Under the pieces are notes generated by a model, which saw only the letters and a list, made by a program, of their open reading frames with translations, did not search any database and had not been told where the DNA came from. A stretch of 64,000 bases of DNA from an uncultured Verrucomicrobiales bacterium. Lineage in GTDB: Bacteria > Verrucomicrobiota > Verrucomicrobiia > Verrucomicrobiales > Akkermansiaceae. Within the stretch, counting starts at the first letter, position 1; each line of letters opens with the position of its first letter. The DNA is taken from positions 1-64,000 of the forward strand of contig CALFBI010000009.1 of assembly GCA_937951675.1 (NCBI GenBank). The letters are read 5' to 3'. This document shows, in pieces, positions 54,158 through 63,974 of the stretch. A program made the translations under genes and the position numbers.

Positions 54158-55267
54158 ATGCTTCCCACCGAATTATCCTCTCTTGAAAAGGAACGGTATT
54201 CACGTCACCTGATGCTTCCTCAGGTCGGGATCGAGGGGCAACGAAAGCTTAAGGGAGCGAAAGTGCTCTGTCTCGGAGCAGGAGGACTAGGCTCTCCCGC
54301 CCTTCTTTATCTCGCGGCAGCTGGAATTGGAACGCTGGGCTTAATGGACGATGACGAAGTTGCTCTGAGTAATTTACAGCGTCAGGTTTTATTTAAAACT
54401 TCTCAAATTCGTGAGGGCAAAGTAGCCGCCGCCAGCCAAAGTCTCCAGGAGCTCAATCCCGAAATTGAACTCATCCCCATCGCGGAGCGCCTCACCGCTC
54501 TTAATGCGCTCGAGATCGTGAAAGATTATGATATTGTAATCGATGGCTCTGACAACTTTACGACTCGTTACCTCACCAATGACGCCTGTTTTTTTCTAAA
54601 AAAACCGCTTGTTTACGGTGCTATTTTTCAATTCGAAGGACAACTCAGCGTCTTCGCCCCTCACCTTGGCGGGCCTTGTTTTCGCTGTCTTTTGCCGACT
54701 CCTCCTGACGCGGGATCTGTCCCAAGTTGTAATGAAGCAGGGGTGATCGGGGTCCTCCCCGGGATGATTGGCACCATGCAAGCAACTGAGGCGGTTAAGC
54801 TCGCCCTAGGGATTGGAGAATCTGCTCTGGGCAGACTCATTCATTACGATGCTCTTCGCATGAAATTTCGTGAACTCCAGCTAAAACCTTCTCCTCAATG
54901 CCGTCTTTGTGGTGAGCACCCTGAAATCACTTCCCTTATTACTGAAACCGAACCTACATGCCCTATGGACTCCTCTATTGAATCAATCACCGCAACTGAA
55001 CTCCGTGAACTCATCCAGCAAGAGCAAGGCCTCGACGGCGAACTGATCGATGTCCGAGAAGAACCCGAATACCTCGCTGGGCATATTTCAGAAAGCAAAC
55101 TGATGCCCCTCTCTCGTTTCGGCGAAGAATTCACACAACTTGACGCTAGTAAGAAATACTATATTCACTGTGCTGCAGGGATTCGCAGTATGAAAGCCAT
55201 TGAATTTCTCCAAACTCAAGGCTTCACCCAATTAGTCAATATTTCTGACGGATACAAAGGCTGGTAA
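54158..55267 (+). CDS. moeB: MoeB/ThiF adenylyltransferase with C-terminal rhodanese domain
   Basis: A 369-residue fusion. The E1-like domain carries GAGGLGSPALLYLAAAGIG (nucleotide loop), DDDEVALSNLQRQVLF, and the Cys pairs CFRCLLP and CRLCG for zinc. A rhodanese domain (about 275-369) has the catalytic loop HCAAGIRSMKA. It activates the C-terminal glycine of a ubiquitin-like sulfur carrier (MoaD or ThiS) and may pass sulfur on. The frame extends to a TTG at 54104; the ATG at 54158 (MLPTELSSLEKERYSRH) fits the family. Thiamine or molybdopterin partners are not in the window. Confidence 0.93.
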   Translation: MLPTELSSLEKERYSRHLMLPQVGIEGQRKLKGAKVLCLGAGGLGSPALLYLAAAGIGTLGLMDDDEVALSNLQRQVLFKTSQIREGKVAAASQSLQELNPEIELIPIAERLTALNALEIVKDYDIVIDGSDNFTTRYLTNDACFFLKKPLVYGAIFQFEGQLSVFAPHLGGPCFRCLLPTPPDAGSVPSCNEAGVIGVLPGMIGTMQATEAVKLALGIGESALGRLIHYDALRMKFRELQLKPSPQCRLCGEHPEITSLITETEPTCPMDSSIESITATELRELIQQEQGLDGELIDVREEPEYLAGHISESKLMPLSRFGEEFTQLDASKKYYIHCAAGIRSMKAIEFLQTQGFTQLVNISDGYKGW

Positions 55268-55289
55268 AAGCGGCCTTCCCTAGAAAAGC

Positions 55290-56519
55290 CTAGAGATCTT
55301 GAGGTCTCTGTAACAGCTCTGCAACACGGTTAAGAAGCATTCCCGCTCCTCCCCCATCCACAACCCGGTGATCAAAGGTGAGAACGAGATCCATCTCGGT
55401 AACAGGAAGGAAGCTTTCAACCTCTTCACTCCAAATTAACTGCTTCGTTCCCGCACCCATTCCGAGAATGAGAGTTTCATTAGGAAGAGGGATAGGAGTC
55501 CCCCATTTTAGACCAAAAGTTCCGAAATTCGTTACCGTGGCAATTCCCCCTTGCGTGAGATCTGAAGTCACTCTGCGGGTCCGCGCTTTGTCAACTAGAG
55601 CCACATATTCATCAAGAAGGTCTGCGATTGATTTCTCGTTCACATTACGAATGACGGGGACTAAAACTCCATCATCAACCTGCACTGCGACTCCAATATC
55701 ATAGGCCCGGGGATGAACGATTTTATCCCCAATGAGAAAACCTGCCGATTCTGGATTCTCTTGTAAAGCAGTCGTAAAAGCTTTCAGCACATATAGTGTC
55801 AAACTCGGCTTCGGCATCTGCTGCTTCCGGTAGTCAAGTAAGCGGTCAATATAAACCGGAAGCCCAACGGTTGCGAGAGGGCGCGTCCAGCTTCTTCGCA
55901 TCGCATCAGCGACTGCCATTCGCATTGGAGACGCTTTGGTCGAAGGCCACTCACTGATGTATTCTAAGAAATATTCTAAATCCTCAATCGTGACTCTTCC
56001 TCCCGCTCCACTCCCTGCAATCGCGGAAATATCGGCGCCTTGTAGCCCTAGCTCATTCATTCGAGCCCGCAAACGAGGCGAAATATACTGAGCTGAATTC
56101 CCCGCTGGCACTGGTAATCCTTGCACATGCGGCTCAATTGCAGTCGGTTCGACATACTCGGAATCTGTCGCAAAATGAACATTGGAATCGGAGGCGGCGG
56201 AAGTATCTGAGGCACTTTCGTCAGAATTTTTCGGTCGTGATAAATGATCACCTACTCCGGTCCGAATGATCTCTTCTTCAGTCACTTCGAGATAACCTAA
56301 GATTGTGCCTACGGCATAACTCACCTCTTCTTCAGCCATCACCCGCGAAATCACCCCGGAGCAAAGGGTGGTCACTCCCATCGTCGCTTTATTGGTTTCC
56401 ACCTCGATCACTTCTTGATCACTGACCACTCGGTCACCTTGGGATACAAGTAAGCGCACGACTTTTGCTTCGGCAATCGACTCACCAAGCTGTGGCATCA
56501 GAATAGGAACTTCAGGCAT
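55290..56519 (-). CDS. 2-oxo acid dehydrogenase E2 (dihydrolipoamide acyltransferase)
   Basis: A 409-residue protein with three parts: a lipoyl domain (Lys44 in VETNKATMGV), a peripheral subunit-binding domain (YISPRLRARMNELG to VTIEDLEYFLE, about 145-185), and the catalytic core ending in LTFDHRVVDGGGAG with the His and Asp of the active site. It would be lipoylated by LipA (21219). It is last in the operon E1alpha-E1beta-E2, so either pyruvate or a branched-chain/acetoin complex is possible. No E3 gene is visible here. Confidence 0.93.
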   Translation of the reverse strand: MPEVPILMPQLGESIAEAKVVRLLVSQGDRVVSDQEVIEVETNKATMGVTTLCSGVISRVMAEEEVSYAVGTILGYLEVTEEEIIRTGVGDHLSRPKNSDESASDTSAASDSNVHFATDSEYVEPTAIEPHVQGLPVPAGNSAQYISPRLRARMNELGLQGADISAIAGSGAGGRVTIEDLEYFLEYISEWPSTKASPMRMAVADAMRRSWTRPLATVGLPVYIDRLLDYRKQQMPKPSLTLYVLKAFTTALQENPESAGFLIGDKIVHPRAYDIGVAVQVDDGVLVPVIRNVNEKSIADLLDEYVALVDKARTRRVTSDLTQGGIATVTNFGTFGLKWGTPIPLPNETLILGMGAGTKQLIWSEEVESFLPVTEMDLVLTFDHRVVDGGGAGMLLNRVAELLQRPQDL

Positions 56520-56532
56520 ATTTCAAAAAAAG

Positions 56533-57510
56533 TTAGAGTGTGAGCAATTGACGAAGTTTATCGCAAATAGATTCAGGAGTCGGTCGATGTGCGGCCCAGA
56601 GGTTCGGGTGGTAAGGAACCGGAGTATCTCTGGAATTCAAACGCTGCGGCGGAGCATCAAGAAGGTGAAACCCATCTTGAACGACTCGTGCCACGACTTC
56701 TGCCGTAACACCACCCCAAGGAAATGCTTCTCCAAGAGCTAAAAGTCGACCTGTGCGAGCCACTGAGGCCATCACAGTATCAGTATCGAGAGGTTTTACC
56801 GTTCGTAAATCCACCACTTCGATCTCCCACCCTTCTTCGGAAAGACGGTCTGCAGCGCGCACTGCTTCATGCACCATCGCACTATAAGTAACGACTGTCG
56901 CATGTTTTCCAGGGCGAGTGATTCGAGCTTTCCCAATAGGCAAATCATCCCCTCGGTAATTCTCAGCCTTCAACCATCTGTATAAAAACTTATGCTCACA
57001 GTAGATGACCGGATCTTTCGCTAAAACCGCCTCTTTCAGTAAACAATAGGCATCTGCGACCGTAGCCGGAGTGACAACAACTAAGCCCGGGTAGTGCGAG
57101 TAAATCGACTCGACCATTTGGCTATGAAATGGACCTGATCCTGGAGTGCCCCCACAAGGCATTCTCACCGTCAGCGGAATCGGAACCCCTGTCCGGTAGT
57201 AGTGAGTCGCAGCTTGATTAACGATTTGGTTAAAGGCGACTGAAGAAAAATCCGCAAACTGCATCTCAACAATCGGGTGCATTCCCTCGATCGCCGCCCC
57301 AATCGCAAGACCTATCATCGCATCTTCGCTAATGGGAGAATCGTAAACTTGACTTGGAAAAGCCTCTTGAAGCCCTTGAGTCGCCTTAAACGCTCCTCCG
57401 AACTTGCCGACATCTTGCCCGTAGACAAAGACCTCGGGATGCTCAGCAAGAAGATCGCGCTGAGCGTCGCGGATCGCGTCGATGTAAGTAATAGAAGGAG
57501 CTGCTGGCAT
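56533..57510 (-). CDS. 2-oxo acid dehydrogenase E1 component, beta subunit
   Basis: A 325-residue protein. Typical blocks are YIDAIRDAQRDLLAEHPEVFVYGQDVG at the start, PISEDAMIGLAIGAA, VVVTPATVADAYCLLKEA and the C-terminal VDLRTVKPLDTDTV. It forms the alpha2beta2 E1 heterotetramer with the gene upstream and hands acyl groups to E2. Spacing to its neighbours is 13 and 33 bases. Confidence 0.95.
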   Translation of the reverse strand: MPAAPSITYIDAIRDAQRDLLAEHPEVFVYGQDVGKFGGAFKATQGLQEAFPSQVYDSPISEDAMIGLAIGAAIEGMHPIVEMQFADFSSVAFNQIVNQAATHYYRTGVPIPLTVRMPCGGTPGSGPFHSQMVESIYSHYPGLVVVTPATVADAYCLLKEAVLAKDPVIYCEHKFLYRWLKAENYRGDDLPIGKARITRPGKHATVVTYSAMVHEAVRAADRLSEEGWEIEVVDLRTVKPLDTDTVMASVARTGRLLALGEAFPWGGVTAEVVARVVQDGFHLLDAPPQRLNSRDTPVPYHPNLWAAHRPTPESICDKLRQLLTL

Positions 57511-57543
57511 ACCGGATTTAGAAAGAATCGTTCAAAAGAAAGG

Positions 57544-58575
57544 TTAAACAGGGCGGTTACGGTAATCTTGATTGGCTAAAGCAGACCACTCCTCTTTGTA
57601 AGGATCTGGTTTCGGTTCCATCTGGGCAGTCGTGACAGCTTGTTGCACTTCTTCTCGAGCCTCTTCCCACCAACGGTCGATTTCTTCCTCCGTCGCAAGT
57701 TGAGTTGAGACAAGTTGCTCTCGTCCGACATCGAGACAATCTCTTCCAAGCTTTGAATGCCGAATCTGATCCGGAACATAAGCTCCATCATCATGCTCTC
57801 CATGACCATTGAGTCGGAGCAGGTCTGCAACCACAAGCTGGGGCCCACCTCCCTGACGAGCCTGTTCTACCGCATGGCATAAAGTTTCTACCGACGCGAG
57901 GAAATCAGAACCTTCCACGTAATGTCCGGCCACTCCATACCCTATTGCTTTATCGAGAAGGTTATCACAAGCAAACTGACGATCATTGGGAGTCGAGTAA
58001 GCGAATTGATTATTCGCGACGAGCACCACGAGTGGCAACTTCTCAACTGCAGCCGTATTGAGCCCTTCATGAAAGGCCCCGGTCGAAGTTCCTCCATCAC
58101 CAATACAAGTAGCACCCACTTTTCCGGCGAGTTCCCCCTTCATCCGTTTTGCAAAAAGCATCCCGGTCACGACCGATAATGAAGTGCCGAGATGGCTAAT
58201 CATGGCAGGGTTCCCTTCTAGAGGTCGACCACGATGAATATTCCCATCTCGCCCTCGCATCGGTCCCAAAGCAGAGCCTAAATAAGTGCGGGTGGTATCT
58301 AAAAGACTCTCGCCAAAGGCAATTCGGCCGGCCTGATCTCGGATCAAAGGAGCAAAAACATCCTGTCCACGTTGTAGACAAGAGCCCAAAGAGGCACTGA
58401 TCGCCTCTTGCCCTTTGCCTAAATAAACCCCTCCTACGATTTTACCGGCCTTATACAGACTCGAAAGCTTCATCTCCATCACGCGCGACATGACCATCTG
58501 ACGATAGACAAGTCTCACGTGCTCAGAGTTCTCTGGCATAGTCGGGTTCGGGTGATGAGAGTCGTGTGAATGCAA
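57544..58575 (-). CDS. 2-oxo acid dehydrogenase E1 component, alpha subunit
   Basis: A 343-residue protein. The thiamine-pyrophosphate motif is GDGGTSTGAFHEGLN...VANN, and the phosphorylation-loop-like region near PMRGRDGNIHRG is also conserved. The N-terminus has a His-rich extension (MHSHDSHHPNP); an ATG 12 residues later (58539) is an equally good start. It is the first gene of the operon and is divergent from the PEP-CTERM gene at 58695, with ~120 bp shared upstream. Confidence 0.94.
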   Translation of the reverse strand: MHSHDSHHPNPTMPENSEHVRLVYRQMVMSRVMEMKLSSLYKAGKIVGGVYLGKGQEAISASLGSCLQRGQDVFAPLIRDQAGRIAFGESLLDTTRTYLGSALGPMRGRDGNIHRGRPLEGNPAMISHLGTSLSVVTGMLFAKRMKGELAGKVGATCIGDGGTSTGAFHEGLNTAAVEKLPLVVLVANNQFAYSTPNDRQFACDNLLDKAIGYGVAGHYVEGSDFLASVETLCHAVEQARQGGGPQLVVADLLRLNGHGEHDDGAYVPDQIRHSKLGRDCLDVGREQLVSTQLATEEEIDRWWEEAREEVQQAVTTAQMEPKPDPYKEEWSALANQDYRNRPV

Positions 58576-58694
58576 GTCGGGAAAGGTTAGCTAGAGCTAG
58601 CGTTCGGATCAAACCAAGTTTTACTAAAAATGCTCCGCCTTCTCTTCAATTATTCTTTTCACACCCAAACCTATAACATAAGATATGTTTTTAT

Positions 58695-59312
58695 ATGAAA
58701 CTTATAAACTCTCTTTATCTGGGTGCGTTTTTCGTTTTTTCAACTCAAAGCCATGCTTCTCTTTGGGCTGGCACAATCACAACCTCTGCAGGTTTCCGGC
58801 TAGTAGGCTCTGCTGACTTTGAGGTAAACACCTTCACAGACACGATGACTTTATCGAATCTCACCGGAGATTGGGCCACTGAATTAGGCACTTCCATGAC
58901 AACAACTCTCTATGCTCTGGATGACACCACCACTCCAGCAGCATCGATCCCCGCCCCCACAGCATCGACCACAGACATCACTGATGCCATGTTCACAACC
59001 AGTGCCGAAACGGGCCTCGGACTCATCGCTAACGACGGCTTTTTTTGGGTATCAACGACGAGCGACTCTTTTTTTCATCTCATCATTGGAGGAGACACAA
59101 ATAGCTCTGCGAATCCGCTCCTTGATTATGACGGAACCCCTCCAAGTAGAGCTTTAAGCTGGGCTACTTCCCCTAATTCAGCTGACGACCTTGCAATCAA
59201 CCTCATCAGCGTTACAGCCACTCAAATCCCAGAGCCTGCAACCCTTGCTTTACCCTCTCTTGCTTTACTCGTCATATTGGGACGTCGTCAACGGGGAGAG
59301 TTTACTTTGTAA
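58695..59312 (+). CDS. PEP-CTERM sorting domain protein
   Basis: A 205-residue protein with a signal peptide (LYLGAFFVFSTQSHA) and a Thr/Ser-rich beta domain that contains no Cys. The C-terminus is a standard PEP-CTERM signal: QIPEPATLALPSLALLVIL followed by GRRQRG. It is exported and processed by exosortase, probably for the cell surface. Unlike the PEP-CTERM protein at 32081, it is not on a cassette. Confidence 0.9.
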   Translation: MKLINSLYLGAFFVFSTQSHASLWAGTITTSAGFRLVGSADFEVNTFTDTMTLSNLTGDWATELGTSMTTTLYALDDTTTPAASIPAPTASTTDITDAMFTTSAETGLGLIANDGFFWVSTTSDSFFHLIIGGDTNSSANPLLDYDGTPPSRALSWATSPNSADDLAINLISVTATQIPEPATLALPSLALLVILGRRQRGEFTL

Positions 59313-59477
59313 GAGTCACAAACAGGAGAGTAAAATCCCCATCACCTCTCTCAAGGCCAACGATTGATTAGCTTCTTAAAGGTTCATTGATCAAAGAAAA
59401 AATCGCTCATCTGCTCATAAACATAGTAGAGCCCGTTTAAAAAAAGCTTAACGATTGCACCTATAGCCGGATTCGTT

Positions 59478-60392
59478 ATGAATAAAGACATGGCAATCTC
59501 TTTAGTGGTTTTAGCAGCTGGAATGGGAAGTCGTTATGGCGGCTTAAAACAAATGGACCCGATGGGCCCTCATGGGGAAACCGTTCTTGATTATTCGCTC
59601 TTTGATGCGATTCGAGCTGGTTTCGATAAAGTCATTTTTGTCATCCGCAAAGATTTTGAAGACGCTTTTCGCCGCGAGATCGGGGCTCGTCTTGAGGGAA
59701 AGATCGAGGTCTGCTACGCTTTCCAAGATCTCAAAGATCTTCCCACTCCTCATCTTTGTCCTGAAGGTAGGGAAAAACCTTGGGGCACAGCTCATGCGAT
59801 TCATGCCGCACGCGAGGAAATCAAAGAGGCTTTTGCGGTGATCAATGCCGATGATTTTTACGGAGCCCATTCGTATGAAATTGCAGCCAAATACCTTCGC
59901 TCTCTTCAATCTGAAACGAAGTGCGCGATGGTGGCCTTCGAGCTTGAAAAGACGCTTTCATTGCACGGAGGAGTCAACCGAGGAGTGACCACTTCTCAAA
60001 ACGGGATACTTACCGGAGTCGAAGAAATGATTGGGATTCACAAGAACAGTGCAGGAGTGATCACTGGCAACGACTCTCAAGGCCGCCCGCAGACTTTGAA
60101 CTCAACCGACCTCGTTTCGATGAACTTCTGGGCTTTTCACCCTCAGTTTCTTTCTCTAGTAGAGTCTTCTTTTCTCGCCTTCCTCGACGAGCACGGAAAG
60201 GAGCTCAAGTCAGAGTCTTACCTTCCTGCGGTCGTAGACGAAGCGATCAAGCAAGAAAAGCTCCACTGTGAAGTGCTCACCTGCCATTCACAGTGGTTCG
60301 GAGTCACTTACCCTGCAGATAAAAATCATGTCGTTGGAGCGATCCAGGCACTCATTGAAAACGGCGATTACCCAGCTACTCTTTTCGCGTAA
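59478..60392 (+). CDS. Sugar-phosphate nucleotidyltransferase-like protein
   Basis: A 304-residue protein with a Rossmann-like GT-A fold. The nucleotide loop is VVLAAGMGSRYGGLKQM, followed by the acidic metal site in AVINADDFYGAHSY. The central GREKPWGTAHAIHAA fits the NTP transferase family. The substrate (sugar-1-phosphate or cholinephosphate-like) cannot be fixed. It converges on the DUF5703-like gene. Confidence 0.86.
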   Translation: MNKDMAISLVVLAAGMGSRYGGLKQMDPMGPHGETVLDYSLFDAIRAGFDKVIFVIRKDFEDAFRREIGARLEGKIEVCYAFQDLKDLPTPHLCPEGREKPWGTAHAIHAAREEIKEAFAVINADDFYGAHSYEIAAKYLRSLQSETKCAMVAFELEKTLSLHGGVNRGVTTSQNGILTGVEEMIGIHKNSAGVITGNDSQGRPQTLNSTDLVSMNFWAFHPQFLSLVESSFLAFLDEHGKELKSESYLPAVVDEAIKQEKLHCEVLTCHSQWFGVTYPADKNHVVGAIQALIENGDYPATLFA

Positions 60393-60413
60393 AAAAGAAC
60401 CTTTAAAACTCTT

Positions 60414-62720
60414 TTATAGTAAGTTAACAACATCCCTCTCGCGAGAAGAGGGTGTCACTACTAGCTTTTCAAGATTTCCGTTTCGATAAACTCCTTCTAC
60501 GACTGTATTCTGTGGGGCGTGAAGTTTGAAGTCGACCTCCCATTCTTTTGGCCAAGTTGGAAAGAGCTTAATTTTTCCGTCATCACACTGCATGAGCATT
60601 TCTTGCAGCCCGATCATCCCACTCCCGCCGTGATCAATATCCGGAACCCAATCAGGCCCGGCTCCCCAGAAGGCTGGATAACGACGTGGGGCATTGGCCA
60701 TTTTATCAATCGCTAACTCCTTTGCTTCTTCAAGCAACCCCATCCGTGCCACCCAGAGAAAAGACTGTCCCCAGCAACATTTGAAACGCCGGAGAGAGTC
60801 ATCAATTTGCCAAGTTCTTTTCGCCATTTCTAATTCAGGCGAGCCAAGTCTTGCGATCCGGTAAGGAAAGACCAAATACATTTGAGGATCTTCATTATTA
60901 ATCGGCTCAGGAAGATAACTTTCTGCAGGAGAATAAACTTCCTGCCCTTTCACTTGCCTTGTGGGTAAAGGAGGGAGCGCTTTTTGAATCCGTTCCCAAC
61001 GCGCTCGTTCTCCCGAGGAAAAGAGGTCTTCGGGAACCGCCAGCAATCGTTCAGTTAAATACTGAAGCGCCGCAATAATAGGAAGCGGGTTAACGGCATC
61101 TTCGTAAGTCTCGAGTGACTTTGCTGGCGCAAAAATGTATTTTCCATTTCCATCAAACTCTTGTCCGGTCGACTGCTTGCAACGAAACCTGAAATGAGCA
61201 TCAAAGAACGCGACAGATTCCTCCATGAATGGGATCCAGCGAGAAATATCTTCTCTCGTGTATTCCAAATACTCGACTAACATTAAGGTGAACTCCAATT
61301 GAGTCTCGTAGTAATAGCGAACCCAGCGGCCTGCTTCCGCAGTCGGATCCAGCCCTTCGAAGCGAGTGTGACTTTCATCCTCTGCACCTTCCCAACCCCA
61401 ACCCCAGCCGATCGGAAGGCCAAAGTTCTCTAATTGCTCGGCAAAGCAAGCCCCTTCATGACCCCAATACTCCTGACAACGAGCCTTTGCTGCAGGTAAT
61501 GTTCGAAGATAATAATCAAACTGAGAGGGCATCAGTTCATGATCGCCACTTTTGAGCATCGGCCAGTAAACGAGACGTTGATTTTGCCCCGTGAAACTTC
61601 CTCCTCCCCACTGTCGGTAGTCAGGAGTTTCATCCGAAAGGTCTTCTCCAGCTTCCCAGCCGATGAGGTTATCGACGTGGCAAGGATCCGTAATAAAGAA
61701 ACCTCCATTAAATTTGGTCGGGTAATCACCTTTGGAATTACATCCCAACATGTGACGGAAAAGCTGGTAATTGCGGCCCACTTGCCAGGCTTGGTCATCA
61801 GTCTCCCCCCCTGGATTAATCATGATTCGGCTCTTATCTTGAAAAGCACGCCACCATGCTTTGACTGCAGCCCAAGTTTGAGCTGAAGCCGCATCGACTT
61901 TATTTAATTCTGTCAGCCAATCCTCAAGAGTTTCCGTTTGAGCAGTATGAAAGACCCACTCTAATTCATGACGAGTGCGTTTCTCATCACTTTGTAGTGC
62001 CCATGCACGGTAAGGAGTCTTTATATAGATTCCCTCACTTCCTCCTGCAGCGCGAAATCCAACCCCTTTTAACTTCCCGCCAAAGGTGCGGTTTCTTTGC
62101 GTATCTGGAATTTTATCTTTAACAGAATCTAAGTTTTGCTGAGTAATGAGTCGGTCTCGTAAAAGGTTTTGAGATTCGTTCCGATGATAAAACTGCACTT
62201 CATCTCCAGTGAAATCAACTTGATCGGGCCGTGTGATGACCTCTCCCTGATACTGCATGTAGCTTAATGATGGATGACGACGATGCTTCGGCATTTCACG
62301 GTCATTCAGCCTCCATGCTTCATAAGACGCTTTCGTATGGATCGGGCGAGCACTCTCGATCACCACATGGGCTACCGGACGCTCGATTTCACACCAAAAT
62401 TGCACGATGACCCGTTCCTCACCTTTTCCAACGGACACTTCGACCCACCCTTCTTCCAGGTGAAGGTGTTGGCAGAAATGGTTCTGGGTAAGGAAGACTC
62501 CCTCTTCAAATTGAATTCTCCCCCGACCTAGAGTCAGCATTTGATTGTTCTCATCAAAGCTCCCCCCTTTCCCTAGATAAAAAAGGATCTCGTTTTTCTC
62601 GACCCAAATCGTCAAAGCTAAGTCATGACCTCCACAGGGCATCACATCTTTGCTCGATTCACTGGGACTCTCCCAGATCACATCATATTCTTGTAATAAG
62701 GATTTCATACTTTCACTCAA
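60414..62720 (-). CDS. DUF5703-like carbohydrate-active protein
   Basis: A 768-residue protein without a visible signal peptide. An N-terminal beta sandwich (YDVIWESPSESSKDVMPCGGHDLALTIWV) is followed by an (alpha/alpha)6-type barrel (NPGGETDDQAWQVGRNYQLFRHMLGCNSKGD, YPTKFNGGFF). The pattern MPxGNGD-like at the start (here MPCGGHD) recalls fucosidase GH95 and DUF5703 proteins, and I infer a glycosidase. The catalytic acids are not certain. It overlaps the gene before it by 4 bases (ATGA), so the two are co-translated. Confidence 0.78.
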   Translation of the reverse strand: MSESMKSLLQEYDVIWESPSESSKDVMPCGGHDLALTIWVEKNEILFYLGKGGSFDENNQMLTLGRGRIQFEEGVFLTQNHFCQHLHLEEGWVEVSVGKGEERVIVQFWCEIERPVAHVVIESARPIHTKASYEAWRLNDREMPKHRRHPSLSYMQYQGEVITRPDQVDFTGDEVQFYHRNESQNLLRDRLITQQNLDSVKDKIPDTQRNRTFGGKLKGVGFRAAGGSEGIYIKTPYRAWALQSDEKRTRHELEWVFHTAQTETLEDWLTELNKVDAASAQTWAAVKAWWRAFQDKSRIMINPGGETDDQAWQVGRNYQLFRHMLGCNSKGDYPTKFNGGFFITDPCHVDNLIGWEAGEDLSDETPDYRQWGGGSFTGQNQRLVYWPMLKSGDHELMPSQFDYYLRTLPAAKARCQEYWGHEGACFAEQLENFGLPIGWGWGWEGAEDESHTRFEGLDPTAEAGRWVRYYYETQLEFTLMLVEYLEYTREDISRWIPFMEESVAFFDAHFRFRCKQSTGQEFDGNGKYIFAPAKSLETYEDAVNPLPIIAALQYLTERLLAVPEDLFSSGERARWERIQKALPPLPTRQVKGQEVYSPAESYLPEPINNEDPQMYLVFPYRIARLGSPELEMAKRTWQIDDSLRRFKCCWGQSFLWVARMGLLEEAKELAIDKMANAPRRYPAFWGAGPDWVPDIDHGGSGMIGLQEMLMQCDDGKIKLFPTWPKEWEVDFKLHAPQNTVVEGVYRNGNLEKLVVTPSSRERDVVNLL

Positions 62721-63388
62721 AAATTAATAAGGTCACCCATCCGGTTTCGAAAAAGACGTTCTGTCTGTAAAAAAAGATCACTCTCTTCCACGTCTTTTCG
62801 CGCTTGTTTCAAGAGCTGTTTCAAGGCTCTTTCTTGATCTTTCGGAGTCAATTTATTGAGCATACCATTCTCGGAGTGATAAACTTCATAGTCTTTCAGC
62901 TCCAGGCTCAATATTTTCACCGGAGGGAGTTTTTCTGGGAAAGACTGCCCGGCAAGAAACTGTAAGGAAGAAAACTCCTTGAGATCATAACCCGTTTTCA
63001 CCTGGAATTTTCCTTTTAAGATCAGCAGGTTATCACTCCCCATCCAGCGAGTTTTATACTTAATAATCGAGATCGAGGTCTGATTCATCAACGCCAATTC
63101 AGCAATTTCTTCATTCTCCAAAAGGAGGCTCTCTCCTTCCACTCTCACCTCTGAATGCGTGAGTTGCGAAAGCGCTTTTGAAAACTTCTCCAGAGGAGAG
63201 CTGAAAAGGTCAATCCCTCGCCACATCACAAAGCCCAGCACCATTAAAAAAATAAAAAAAAGCCCCTTTAATAGCCACTTTGCTAAGCCAGAAGCGCCCT
63301 TTTGAGCCTCTTTGTTACGTTCCCCTTTCTTCATCTTCTTGTTTACTCTTGCTTGATGCTGCGAATTTCGTTCACTCCCTTGCAACAA
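62717..63388 (-). CDS. DUF4230-like membrane-anchored protein
   Basis: A 223-residue protein with a basic cytoplasmic N-terminus, a single membrane helix (WLLKGLFFIFLMVLGFVMW, about residues 38-56), and a periplasmic domain with LELALMNQTSISIIKYKTRWMG-like sequence, then KVKTGYDL and a helical C-terminus (ALKQLLKQARKDVEESDL). This matches the DUF4230 plan. The function is unknown. It is translationally coupled to the carbohydrate-active gene. Met19 (63334) is an alternative start. Confidence 0.75.
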   Translation of the reverse strand: MLQGSERNSQHQARVNKKMKKGERNKEAQKGASGLAKWLLKGLFFIFLMVLGFVMWRGIDLFSSPLEKFSKALSQLTHSEVRVEGESLLLENEEIAELALMNQTSISIIKYKTRWMGSDNLLILKGKFQVKTGYDLKEFSSLQFLAGQSFPEKLPPVKILSLELKDYEVYHSENGMLNKLTPKDQERALKQLLKQARKDVEESDLFLQTERLFRNRMGDLINF

Positions 63389-63404
63389 ATCATTTTATTT
63401 ATTC

Positions 63405-63908
63405 GTGCAAGCTTACCAAATCTACCAACAACTCCCTTCGGAAATCGTCAACGAAATGCTTCAGTTCTTTCGAGATGAAGAACGTGACCTTTATAAAAGC
63501 GCGCTGACGAGCCTCGCTCAAGACCGGAAATTGCGTCCTGTCTTCATTCAGAAAAAACCGCTTCCGGCTCAGTTTGAATGGTTCCATAAGAGTCTCAAAG
63601 TCAAAAGCTGTAATATGATTGGAGAGCACCTCCTTCAGATGTGGCTCATGAAGGGGAAACAAGCCCTCTTAACCTCTTTCTGCGATGGAGTTGGTATCGA
63701 ACACGATGGCGAAGGTTCGGTAGACGAACTTCCTGAAACGATTGATGCTTCTAAGCTTAAAACCACGGTGGATCAACTTCTTGAGAAAGAGCACTCCATT
63801 GTGGTCGCTCTTTACCTGCAGGTCTTCAATATGCAGCAAACAGGTGGCTGGGATAGCCTCACTGAGTTACTTGCTCAAGACGAGCGCTTAAAGCTCGAAG
63901 TCGCCTGA
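63405..63908 (+). CDS. Conserved protein of unknown function
   Basis: A 167-residue helical, soluble protein. Its segments EEMLQFFRDEER-like (here NEMLQFFRDEERDLYKSAL), KLRPVFIQKKPL, IGEHLLQMWLMKGKQALL and GIEHDGEGSVDELPETI are conserved across Verrucomicrobiota as I recall, but no function is known. The start is GTG at 63405; the ATG at 63456 would drop 17 residues that look like a normal helix, so I kept the GTG. It is divergent from the DUF4230-like gene. Confidence 0.75.
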   Translation: MQAYQIYQQLPSEIVNEMLQFFRDEERDLYKSALTSLAQDRKLRPVFIQKKPLPAQFEWFHKSLKVKSCNMIGEHLLQMWLMKGKQALLTSFCDGVGIEHDGEGSVDELPETIDASKLKTTVDQLLEKEHSIVVALYLQVFNMQQTGGWDSLTELLAQDERLKLEVA

Positions 63909-63935
63909 GTTTTTTCTCAGCTCTCTTAACATCAA

Positions 63936-63974
63936 AATCCCGTAGGATTCTCTTCCCCGCGGGATTCTTTTGTG
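63936..63974 (+). terminator. Intrinsic terminator after the last gene
   Basis: AATCCCG pairs with CGGGATT (7-bp stem) and is followed by CTTTT. It lies 28 bases after the stop at 63908. Confidence 0.8.
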